Assembly: GCA_049889355.1 (NCBI GenBank)
Contig: JBMHDN010000005.1
Coordinates: 1 to 56,490, forward strand
Direction of reading: 5' to 3'
DNA: 56,490 nt
Source of the DNA: JBMHDN01 sp049889355
GTDB lineage: Bacteria; Pseudomonadota; Alphaproteobacteria; Puniceispirillales; Puniceispirillaceae
Both the position numbers and the translations under genes were made by a program. Positions 7,761-15,483 of this stretch are shown piece after piece. Every line of letters starts with the position of its first letter. Within the stretch, counting starts at the first letter, position 1. The notes below the pieces were generated by a model. The model was not told the origin of the DNA and made no database searches. It was given only the letters and a program-made list of their open reading frames with translations.

Positions 7761-9044
7761 ATGGTACGTGATTATCAAGATATGAGGGTGTCTCAGCTCT
7801 TCCATTATTTTTGGCAGGAAATGCGCGATGGGCTGAAGGCTTTGCCAGCATGGGAGCGCGGCTTTCATATTTTCTGGCTTTTGGGACCTTTTATTCTGTT
7901 GATTGAGCGCTCACCGGCTGATGCCTGGCTTTCAATATTGGCTTTCAGCTTTGTGGTGCGTTCAGTCGTAAAAAAGGAAGGCTGGTGGCTTAGATTTTTC
8001 TGGGTGCGCGCCGGTTTTGCTTTCTGGGGCGTATGCCTTGTCTCTTCTATTCTATCAGATCACCCTACCTATTCACTTGGTGAGGCAGCCGCCTGGTTCA
8101 GATTCCCGCTCTTTGCCTTTGCGACCGCCTTCTGGCTCGCCCGCGACAGACGTTTGCTCTATGCAATGTTGGTATCCACAGCACTCGGTCTTATTGTCAT
8201 GTGTGGCATTCTGACAGCAGAAATTCTGATAGAAGGTCAGAAAGGGGGGCGCCTGACATGGCCCTATGGTGACCTCGTGCCGGGGAATTATGTGGCAAAG
8301 GTAGGCCTGCCTGTCTTTAGTATCATGGTGGCATTGGCTGTATCGGTGCGCGGGCGCATCGCAGCAATATCTGGTGTTATTGCGCTGGTCACCATGGTGA
8401 TATCAGTGATGACTGGTGAGCGGATTAATTTTCTCATTCGGGCGTGTGGCGGGATGCTGGCTGGCCTCGTCTGGAAACCAAAATGGCGACGTTATCTCTG
8501 GCTGGTTGCTGTGGAGGTGCTGGCGGTTGTGGTGGTCTTCTCAGCCATGCCCGATATGGCCAGCCGCTATACAGATCAATTTGTAAAGGGCGCGACCCAG
8601 GTAGAACATAGCGCTCATCTGCAATCTCTGAACGGGGCTTGGCAATTTGGCAAAGAGTTCAGCGCCTTTGGAATTGGGACAGGTAATTACCGTCTTGTAT
8701 CTTTTGAAGCGCTCAAAGACGTGCCCAATACAGAGGCACAAAACCACCCACATAATTATTATCTGCAGATGCTTGTTGAAAATGGTGTTGTTGGCCTTGT
8801 TGTCGGGGTTATTTTTTTAGGGTCTATTATCTGGATTACGTTCAAATATGGTCTTAAAAACAGAGACAATGTTGTAGCGGCAACAGCATGGGTTATTCCC
8901 TTTGGCTTGTTTTGGCCTATTGCAACAACAGGTGATTTTTTCGGCCAATGGAATAATATCTTCATGTGGAGCGCGGTAGCGCTTTCTCTTGGCTTTACAG
9001 GCAGCGCATTTGAAGCAGAAGAAGCAGAAAATAGGTCAGAGTGA
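7761..9044 (+). CDS. O-antigen ligase/polymerase-like membrane protein
   Basis: This 427-aa protein has roughly ten to twelve hydrophobic segments. Its larger hydrophilic stretch (about residues 265-325) contains the sequence NHPHNYYLQ just before a hydrophobic helix. An H-x-H-N-x-x-L motif there is typical of the Wzy_C family of WaaL ligases and Wzy polymerases. Such proteins join lipid-linked glycan to lipid A core or protein, or polymerise repeat units, on the periplasmic face. The N-terminal ~110 residues are clearly paralogous to the partial protein at the left edge of the window. The stop overlaps the galE start (TGATG), implying co-expression. Ligase and polymerase cannot be told apart from sequence. 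Confidence 0.8.
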   Translation: MVRDYQDMRVSQLFHYFWQEMRDGLKALPAWERGFHIFWLLGPFILLIERSPADAWLSILAFSFVVRSVVKKEGWWLRFFWVRAGFAFWGVCLVSSILSDHPTYSLGEAAAWFRFPLFAFATAFWLARDRRLLYAMLVSTALGLIVMCGILTAEILIEGQKGGRLTWPYGDLVPGNYVAKVGLPVFSIMVALAVSVRGRIAAISGVIALVTMVISVMTGERINFLIRACGGMLAGLVWKPKWRRYLWLVAVEVLAVVVVFSAMPDMASRYTDQFVKGATQVEHSAHLQSLNGAWQFGKEFSAFGIGTGNYRLVSFEALKDVPNTEAQNHPHNYYLQMLVENGVVGLVVGVIFLGSIIWITFKYGLKNRDNVVAATAWVIPFGLFWPIATTGDFFGQWNNIFMWSAVALSLGFTGSAFEAEEAENRSE

Positions 9045-10057
9045 TGAAAATTCTTGTTACCGGCGGGGCTGGTTATATCGGAACGCACACGCTTTTGCCG
9101 CTTCTGCAGGCAGACCATGATGTCTGTGTTTTAGATAATTTTTCCAACGCCTCTCCTGAAGCCTTGCGGCGTGTTGGGCGCTTATCCAACAAGAGCTTTG
9201 ATCAGCTTGAAGGCAGCATCACAGATAGTGCTGTTTTATCTGAGATTATGAATAATTTTCAGCCAGAGGCTGTGATTCATTTTGCCGGCCTCAAGGCCGT
9301 CGGCGAATCTGAAGTGATCCCGCTGCGCTATTATGCAGAAAATGTGTTTGGTACCATCCAGCTGTTGGATGCTATGGACCAAATTGGCTGCAAACAAATT
9401 GTGTTTTCATCATCTGCGACCGTTTATGGCGTACCAGACTATCTGCCATATGATGAGGCACACCCGCTGAAGCCGGTGAATCCCTACGGCCGGACGAAAT
9501 ATTTCATCGAAGAAATTATCCGTGATTGGGCAGCGACTGACCAAGAAAAATCAGCTGTGTTGTTGCGCTATTTTAATCCGGTGGGGAATGATCGCTCTGG
9601 GATGATTGGTGAAGATCCCATGGGTATTCCCAATAATCTCATGCCCTATATTGCCCAGGTCGCTGTTGGACGGCGCGATAAGCTGATGGTCTATGGCAAT
9701 GATTATGATACTATAGATGGAACAGGTGTACGCGATTATATTCATGTCAGCGATTTAGCAGACGGGCATGTCAGCGCTCTTTCCTATGCGGCTACGCATA
9801 CAGGTGTTGAAGCCTTTAATTTGGGTGCAGGGAAAGGTTATAGCGTGCTGGAAGTTGTTCAGGCATTTGAAAAAGCAAGTGGCCAAGCTATCCCTTATGA
9901 GATCGCCTCACGCCGTAAAGGGGATATTGACGAAGTGGTTGCCAACCCAGCAAAGGCAAAAAATCTGCTGGGTTGGGAAGCGCGGTTAGGTATTGATGAA
10001 ATGTGCGCAGATGTTTGGCATTGGCAATCTAAAAATCCAAAAGGGTATCGAAATTAA
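9044..10057 (+). CDS. galE: UDP-glucose 4-epimerase
   Basis: The 337-residue extended SDR begins MKILVTGGAGYIG with the canonical GxxGxxG NAD-binding motif. SSSATVYG around residue 125 supplies the catalytic Ser/Thr, and Tyr148-x-x-x-Lys152 is the active-site pair. Length matches GalE. I take the ATG at 9044, which overlaps the previous TGA; an in-frame GTG at 9041 is the alternative. It interconverts UDP-glucose and UDP-galactose, or the GlcNAc/GalNAc forms, supplying precursors to the locus. It is the last plus-strand gene of the operon, and its stop overlaps the 3' end of the convergent Ldh2-type gene by 4 bases. Confidence 0.92.
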   Translation: MKILVTGGAGYIGTHTLLPLLQADHDVCVLDNFSNASPEALRRVGRLSNKSFDQLEGSITDSAVLSEIMNNFQPEAVIHFAGLKAVGESEVIPLRYYAENVFGTIQLLDAMDQIGCKQIVFSSSATVYGVPDYLPYDEAHPLKPVNPYGRTKYFIEEIIRDWAATDQEKSAVLLRYFNPVGNDRSGMIGEDPMGIPNNLMPYIAQVAVGRRDKLMVYGNDYDTIDGTGVRDYIHVSDLADGHVSALSYAATHTGVEAFNLGAGKGYSVLEVVQAFEKASGQAIPYEIASRRKGDIDEVVANPAKAKNLLGWEARLGIDEMCADVWHWQSKNPKGYRN

Positions 10058-11061
10058 CCCTTCAGCCCTTGGATTTTCTCTACCAATTCAGCGTTGATGT
10101 TGCGCATGCCGGTATCCTGCCGGTTCTGATGGCGCCGCGCCCCAGGTAGGCGCACGCCGTCAAGCGCTTCTAATCTTTCAAAGAAACCATCGCAATGGGC
10201 CTGCCAATCATCACCGCCGAGTATCGTCGGGTTAAGTGCAATCACCAGCTCGCCGCCCTTAGGTGGGGCACCATCATTATTGTCATTTTCTGCGGCTTCA
10301 TAGGAAAACTGATCGCCTGTCATACCGGCAGCTAGCAATTCGACCATCAGCGCGATAGCTGAGCCTTTATAGCCACCAAAAGGCAGTTGCACACCTTGTA
10401 AAACTTTATTCGGGTCATTGGTAGGCTCACCATCTGGACCAAGGCCTGTTCCATCTGGCAGCTCATGCCCGTCGCGTGCTGCAATCTGGACATCGCCTTT
10501 GGCCAGACGTGCAGTCGCCATATCAAAAACCAGCGGCGCTTTGCCAGGACGTGGCCATGAAAAGGAAAGCGGGTTTGTGCCGAGTAAGGCCGTTTTACTG
10601 CCTGCCGGTGCAATGGTTGGCTTAAAAGCAGTGCATGCAATGCCAACAAGCCCAGCCTCTGACAAGGTTTCTGTTTCAGGCCAAAGGGCAGCAAAATGAA
10701 AACTGTTGGTGAGTTTCATAACGCCAATACCCATTTTCTGTGCTGCTTCAACCAGCAGCGGCAGGCCTTTTTCCAGCGTATAGGGGGCATATCCCATCTG
10801 CCCGTCCACAGCCAGGCTGGCTGGCGATAAATGGGTGATGGCGGGTTCTGCAATTCCGCTGACTTTGCCTGAACGCAAGCCAGCAATATAGCCAGGCATT
10901 CTGAACAGGCCATGCGAGGTAGAACCATCGCGTTCAGCTGTCATGACCGTGCGGGCAATGGCATCTGCATTGGCTGTATTACAGCCATTGGCCAGCAATG
11001 TGTCACGGGCCAGCGTTTCAATCTGGCTCAGGCTCAGGGCTGTTGTGTTCGGCGTTGTCAT
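10054..11061 (-). CDS. Ldh2/YbiC-family NAD(P)H oxidoreductase (malate/lactate dehydrogenase 2 fold; delta-1-pyrroline/piperideine-2-carboxylate reductase-like)
   Basis: This 335-aa protein belongs to the malate/L-lactate/ureidoglycolate dehydrogenase (Ldh2) family, unrelated to Rossmann-fold MDH. The N-terminal segment with S-H-G-L-F-R-M-P-x-Y (about 53-62) carries the conserved active-site His. A central segment with His123 (NSFHF) and the nucleotide-binding GGYKGS near residue 240 are also family features. Some members reduce cyclic imines (delta-1-piperideine- or pyrroline-2-carboxylate) to pipecolate or proline. That would fit a neighbouring hydroxyproline-type enolase enzyme, but the exact substrate is inferred. 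It is the last gene of the minus-strand block and converges on galE with a 4-base overlap. Confidence 0.8.
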   Translation of the reverse strand: MTTPNTTALSLSQIETLARDTLLANGCNTANADAIARTVMTAERDGSTSHGLFRMPGYIAGLRSGKVSGIAEPAITHLSPASLAVDGQMGYAPYTLEKGLPLLVEAAQKMGIGVMKLTNSFHFAALWPETETLSEAGLVGIACTAFKPTIAPAGSKTALLGTNPLSFSWPRPGKAPLVFDMATARLAKGDVQIAARDGHELPDGTGLGPDGEPTNDPNKVLQGVQLPFGGYKGSAIALMVELLAAGMTGDQFSYEAAENDNNDGAPPKGGELVIALNPTILGGDDWQAHCDGFFERLEALDGVRLPGARRHQNRQDTGMRNINAELVEKIQGLKG

Positions 11062-11124
11062 TTCATTATCTCCCTGGCAAAAGGTCTTTTCTTCTAGTCT
11101 ATATCATTTGAGCCAAAAACAGGT

Positions 11125-11766
11125 CTAATCATTATCGGTCTCTCCTGCACCGGCACCTGATTTTCGTGATTGCGCGCTGGCAGGCACATAGGTTTTCATG
11201 GCATAGCCCATCAGCCAGTCCCAATCTGCAGGCACGACTGGGCAATGTCTGGCGGTGGGCAATGACCACTTATTGGCTGGCAAGCTTGCCTCAGATAGCG
11301 CCATTATCAAGAGGGAGTCTTGTGTGGCTAGTTCCTCAATTAAGCGTGCCTCAGGCATCAGCGGGGCATCACCGATTTCCAGCAAAAAATCATGATCTTT
11401 TGCATTAATGAAAAGGCGCGCCAATAACAAAGCGGTATCAGCAAATGCGCTCAATTGTAATTGCACCTGGCCACCTGCCACATATGCGGTGATAAAATCA
11501 GCAGCGGCCAGCCCTTCATGTCCCATTGTTCCGCCAGCTAGATAGATGGCATTATTTTCTCTGTCTAGAGACAAAGAAGCTGGCTTATCAGGAGATGCTG
11601 GGTTTGACCTGCTGAGAGACTGTCTAATAGCATGGCACCCATCTAGCCCCATCAGAGATAGCATAGTCCCAGCTTCTGCCATATCAGCAGCAGCTCCATG
11701 GGCAAATCCAAAACCAAGGCAGGCCCGTTTGATAAGGGCTGTTATTTCATTGGCCGAGCGCATCAT
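11125..11766 (-). CDS. DUF3726-like protein of unknown function
   Basis: This 213-aa soluble protein starts with a short helical segment (residues 4-40: E-x-x-x-L-I-K-R-A-C-x-G-x-G) that I associate with DUF3726 proteins of alphaproteobacteria. That is recognition from memory. No enzymatic motif is visible. The start overlaps the upstream gene's stop (TAATG) by one base; the start Met is doubled (ATG ATG at 11766/11763). It sits between the unknown 577-aa protein and the Ldh2 reductase, 63 bases before the latter, so it is probably a dedicated partner of one of them. Confidence 0.6.
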   Translation of the reverse strand: MMRSANEITALIKRACLGFGFAHGAAADMAEAGTMLSLMGLDGCHAIRQSLSRSNPASPDKPASLSLDRENNAIYLAGGTMGHEGLAAADFITAYVAGGQVQLQLSAFADTALLLARLFINAKDHDFLLEIGDAPLMPEARLIEELATQDSLLIMALSEASLPANKWSLPTARHCPVVPADWDWLMGYAMKTYVPASAQSRKSGAGAGETDND

Positions 11767-13499
11767 TAATGTGAACAGCTCTCTGGTAAGGGATGTGCAA
11801 AATACCAGCTTTTTGCTTTTTCTGTGTCAAATTGCTCTGCCAATGGTGCCCCTTGAAACAGGGTAATGCGCACCCACCTGTCTGATTTGGGGTCAAAGGC
11901 ACTTGCGCCGAAAAAGGACAATTTGGCGCGCAAAAGATCTATCGGGCGACAGGATTGGTCTACCAGATTATCTCTGATCTCGCCGTAAGGATAGCGGGCG
12001 ATTGTCTGAATGCGCTTCACGATAGAGCGGCATTCTGGATGAGCCATCACAAATTCAGCAACCAACAGATGGTCGCGTGCACCCTGCGCATTGGTGTTTT
12101 CTTTATCCTTAATCATCTGATTGAGATGTTGCACCTGGTGGGCAATATCAAATGGCATTTCCAATTCTGACCCGGGTTCTTCATGACGCAGGCCAAGCCG
12201 CGGTTCTAATTTTTCTTCTGAGACATACCAGAACAGCGCATCACTGCCCGCTCGGGTCAAATCCAAATCAAGCGCCCATTGATAATGGTGATGGATTAAC
12301 TGCTTTAAGGCCGCCACCGACATGGCTGGATCCAGCTTTTCTTGATGAGGATTGCTTAAACAATGAGAGAGTTCATCTACCCATTCAGGCCCCAATTCAA
12401 TGATCAGTGCTGCCATTAATTCCTGCATTTCAAAGGAGGCGTCGTTAACAGATCTCATCACCTCATCAAAAGGCAGATCATGCGCCTGTAATGCAGGCAA
12501 TTTCTCAGCCTGAAAGGTAGCCAGCTCTGCTTTTAAAAGGTTGATGCGTTGCGACTGAATGTCATCTGCGACCTGCCAATATGCCAGATGGCGGCGTGTT
12601 TCTTCAATCAATTTGGCAAATTGCGGTAATCTATCTATGCCGGCAGTCAATCGGACACGCGCAAGCGCTGTTTCGCGTGCAATTATCCAGCTATGGATAA
12701 GGCAAGGGTGGTTCATCAGGAACGGAGCCATGCCAAGACCAGTGGAATTGCCAATACCAAGACAGGTTCTGGCATCAGAAGAGAGGCTAACCGCTCTATC
12801 ACCACCTCTTTGTGCTGCGATATGTGACACAAGAGCAAAGGAAAAGGCCCTGATAAGCCAAACAGTAAGCATCTCAGCCTGAAAAGGGGCGTCCATGCCT
12901 GTGTGATTGGCGGCACCAGCACGATCTGAAATGCCAAATTTGCCGTTGCCATAGACCGCAGTTGTGCGCATTAAATAGCCAGTCTCAAGCAACATGTCTT
13001 TGTCTGGCTGTTGGCCATCAGACAGCAGCTCCACGACTTTATTGAACAGGCGTACCGATTTATTTGCCCGCGATAAAGTCAGAATTTTATCAGAATAATG
13101 GCCTTGTTCCTGATAGGGAACATGCCCTTCCAGCCAATCCAACGTTGCATCATCTGGTTCCCCGTCATATAGGCAAAAACAGGCATCCCAGGCTGTAGCA
13201 ATCACTCTGTCAGTGCGGTTTTCTGGCGCAAGAGGCCGGCTGAAGGCGACCAAAGAAAAACGCCGCCCCGCCAAGGTGACACCAAGAACCATCCGGCCAT
13301 AGCCATCATCATCCAGCTGGTTTTTTATCTTAAAATGAATATCAGATTGCTGGCTCAGCTGGCGCATCAAGACCCGCATAAAGCTCAAGCGATGTGGGAA
13401 GGCAGAGCCAAGCCGACCAAGGCGCATCACCTCATCTGGATGGCGTAAGTCTGAGGGCGAGACAAAAGGCAGATTTTGTTCAGCAATGGTCTTTGTCAT
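11766..13499 (-). CDS. Large conserved-looking protein of unknown family (577 aa)
   Basis: I choose the ATG at 13499 because an AAAGGGTGAG ribosome binding site precedes it and it leaves a 22-base gap after the dipeptidase-like stop; longer in-frame starts would run into that gene. The protein has no signal peptide or clear membrane helix and is mostly mixed alpha/beta with a helical C-terminal half. Distinct segments include Y-G-N-G-K-F-G near residue 187, G-I-G-N-S-T-G-L-G-M-A-P-F-L near 250 followed by HP-x-x-x-x-W and A-R-E-x-A-L-A-R-V-R, and HHHYQWALDLD near 405. They look like conserved functional motifs, but I cannot assign them to a known family. Position suggests a role in the same pathway as its M19-like and Ldh2-like neighbours. 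Confidence 0.75.
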   Translation of the reverse strand: MTKTIAEQNLPFVSPSDLRHPDEVMRLGRLGSAFPHRLSFMRVLMRQLSQQSDIHFKIKNQLDDDGYGRMVLGVTLAGRRFSLVAFSRPLAPENRTDRVIATAWDACFCLYDGEPDDATLDWLEGHVPYQEQGHYSDKILTLSRANKSVRLFNKVVELLSDGQQPDKDMLLETGYLMRTTAVYGNGKFGISDRAGAANHTGMDAPFQAEMLTVWLIRAFSFALVSHIAAQRGGDRAVSLSSDARTCLGIGNSTGLGMAPFLMNHPCLIHSWIIARETALARVRLTAGIDRLPQFAKLIEETRRHLAYWQVADDIQSQRINLLKAELATFQAEKLPALQAHDLPFDEVMRSVNDASFEMQELMAALIIELGPEWVDELSHCLSNPHQEKLDPAMSVAALKQLIHHHYQWALDLDLTRAGSDALFWYVSEEKLEPRLGLRHEEPGSELEMPFDIAHQVQHLNQMIKDKENTNAQGARDHLLVAEFVMAHPECRSIVKRIQTIARYPYGEIRDNLVDQSCRPIDLLRAKLSFFGASAFDPKSDRWVRITLFQGAPLAEQFDTEKAKSWYFAHPLPESCSH

Positions 13500-13521
13500 C
13501 TCACCCTTTACCTCTCTTTGC

Positions 13522-14520
13522 TCAGTCTGTTGCCTCTGCAACAGGCCCGAAATTCGCATCATAAAAACGCAGCCAATTACCACCTAAAATCTGATTGACC
13601 TCATCTCTGGAAAAACCAGCCGCAGAGAGGCCACCAGCCAGATTTGGAAAATCAGCTATGCCAGAAAACCAGTCTGGCTGGGCTGGAAATCCGGGGTTAT
13701 CAGCACTGCCTTCACCAAAATCAGTTTCGATGGACCAGCGACCATTGCGCATCCATTCCACCACATCATCTGGCTGATCCTGACATAGATCAGATCCGAT
13801 ACCAAGGGCTGATATACCATAGCGAGATGCGGCCTCGGCAATCATCTGGCAGAAATCATCTATTGAACAGTCTGAACCATTCTTTAAATGATGCGGATAA
13901 AGAGAAAAGCCGATCATCCCGCCCGCCTCTGTCAGCGCCTTTATCACCTCATCAGACTTATTACGCCGTGCCGGATGCCACCAATCTGGATTGGCGTGTG
14001 TGATGGCGATAGGCCGTTCAGATGCGTCTATGGCTTCTAGGGTTGAGCGCTGTGATGAATGGCTCATATCCACTACCAGTCCAACACGATTCATTTCTTT
14101 AACAGCTTGTTTGCCAAAACGTGTAAGGCCAGTATCATCTGCCTCATAGCAACCAGTCGCCAGCAAAGATTGGTTATTATAGGTGAGTTGCATGAAGCGG
14201 CCACCGAGTTGATGCAAGATTTCAATTAGACCAATATCATCTTCCATCGGGCTGCAATTTTGGAAGCCGTAAAATATGGCAGTCCGCCCTGTTTCATGTG
14301 CCTTGTCTACATCAGCAGCCGTGCGGCCATGTATCAGCCTATCAGGGTTGTTCGCTATATGGCGGTTCCAACTGATGAGGTTGCGCACAGTTTCTTGAAA
14401 ATTTTCATGATAGCAAACGGTGACATGCACAGCTGAGAGATTGGCACTGCCCATCTCATCAAAGAGCGGGCGGCTATAGCGTGCATATTGCAGATTATCA
14501 ATCCAGATAGGACGGCTCAT
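13522..14520 (-). CDS. Peptidase M19 (membrane/renal dipeptidase)-like protein with altered metal ligands
   Basis: From the ATG at 14520, preceded by AAGGGAAGTGAG, the product has 332 residues. It has the TIM-barrel order of M19 dipeptidases: SH in VVDMSHSS (about 150-157), H in ITHAN (about 175-179) and the following A-R-R-N-K-S-D-E segment. However, the N-terminal H-x-D pair that normally opens the binuclear zinc site is replaced (the region reads WIDNLQYARYS). The bridging Glu position also appears as Gln in YGFQN. From memory, an M19 subgroup beside N-methyl-amino-acid (dimethylglycine/betaine) demethylation genes in Pseudomonas shows the same pattern. The real reaction may therefore not be dipeptide hydrolysis. 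It is the first gene of the minus-strand block. Confidence 0.8.
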   Translation of the reverse strand: MSRPIWIDNLQYARYSRPLFDEMGSANLSAVHVTVCYHENFQETVRNLISWNRHIANNPDRLIHGRTAADVDKAHETGRTAIFYGFQNCSPMEDDIGLIEILHQLGGRFMQLTYNNQSLLATGCYEADDTGLTRFGKQAVKEMNRVGLVVDMSHSSQRSTLEAIDASERPIAITHANPDWWHPARRNKSDEVIKALTEAGGMIGFSLYPHHLKNGSDCSIDDFCQMIAEAASRYGISALGIGSDLCQDQPDDVVEWMRNGRWSIETDFGEGSADNPGFPAQPDWFSGIADFPNLAGGLSAAGFSRDEVNQILGGNWLRFYDANFGPVAEATD

Positions 14521-14637
14521 CTCACTTCCCTTTATATATACTTGCGCTAGAGTGCGGTTTTTACAAGGCGGGCGCAAGTCTACACATCAGGAATTTCACA
14601 GTTTTTGCATCAGATGGCACAGCGTTTTAAAGTGGAT

Positions 14638-15345
14638 TTATAAAACAGCCTGATGCTGACGCTTTTTATAATTGGCAATAGCTGATCGGACGAGAATGGC
14701 AATTGTGCCAATCACACCGCCGAGCAAAATACCCATAAGGATGACAAGACGCCGCGACGTTCCGACCCGCTTGGGGTCGCTCAAGTAAAGCTGGCCAAGG
14801 CGTTCTGCCGCCACTAATTCGTCCAGCGCAAGTTTGTTTCTTACTTTTGTTGTGGCGTTGGGATCTGAGAGCAACTCTCTGTTTTTCTCGATATTTTCTA
14901 ACACCACTAACTGTCTTTTATAAAACAGGGTAGCGGCATTTTTGGCCTTTGGCAGGGCTCTTTCATAGAGGGCGATAATCTGACGCTGAGCGATGCGCTG
15001 ATCTGCATGGGTATAATTAAGATTATTGCCCTGAAGGGTCCAGCGTCCCCCTTGTTCATCCTTTGCTGAATTTTCGAAGCTGATGCGTGTCTGAATTTGC
15101 ACGAATTCTGGTGTCTGACGAATAAAACGCTCTATCTCACCTTGCGAGACAAAGTTCAACTCGCTGATAAATTGTGAGCGCACGCTAAATTGCGTGGGTA
15201 ACAGCAAAGAAACACCCAAGCTTAAAATGGCACCGGCCAAGGTCGCGAGCATAATGATGTTGCGCCCTTTCCAGAGGGTGATGATCAGCTCGATCAAATC
15301 AATTTCATCATCAAAACGCGGATTATTCGGATTTTTATCTGCCAT
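14638..15345 (-). CDS. Wzz/chain-length determinant-like inner-membrane protein
   Basis: Starting at the ATG at 15345, which has an AAAGGT 8 bases upstream, the protein has 235 residues; a longer in-frame start at 15426 exists. An N-terminal helix (about residues 27-50) and a C-terminal helix (about 200-222) flank a ~145-residue periplasmic, helix-rich domain, with a basic C-terminus. This is the topology of Wzz/PCP chain-length regulators. The short N-terminal region (D-E-I-D-L-I-E-L) matches the start of Wzz domains. No tyrosine kinase domain is attached, so it is the PCP-1 type. It probably serves the polysaccharide locus at 611-10057, from which it is separated by the catabolic block. Confidence 0.75.
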   Translation of the reverse strand: MADKNPNNPRFDDEIDLIELIITLWKGRNIIMLATLAGAILSLGVSLLLPTQFSVRSQFISELNFVSQGEIERFIRQTPEFVQIQTRISFENSAKDEQGGRWTLQGNNLNYTHADQRIAQRQIIALYERALPKAKNAATLFYKRQLVVLENIEKNRELLSDPNATTKVRNKLALDELVAAERLGQLYLSDPKRVGTSRRLVILMGILLGGVIGTIAILVRSAIANYKKRQHQAVL

Positions 15346-15483
15346 TGCAGCGACCTTTACTTTTTTTGCATATCGCAAGATACGCGTAAGCATAAACTTA
15401 TTGCCAAACCAGTCAAATTTCGTCAATCAATTTGAAATGAAATTAGGCAGCTTAAACCCAAACCAGCATCAAAGGTCAAAAAG

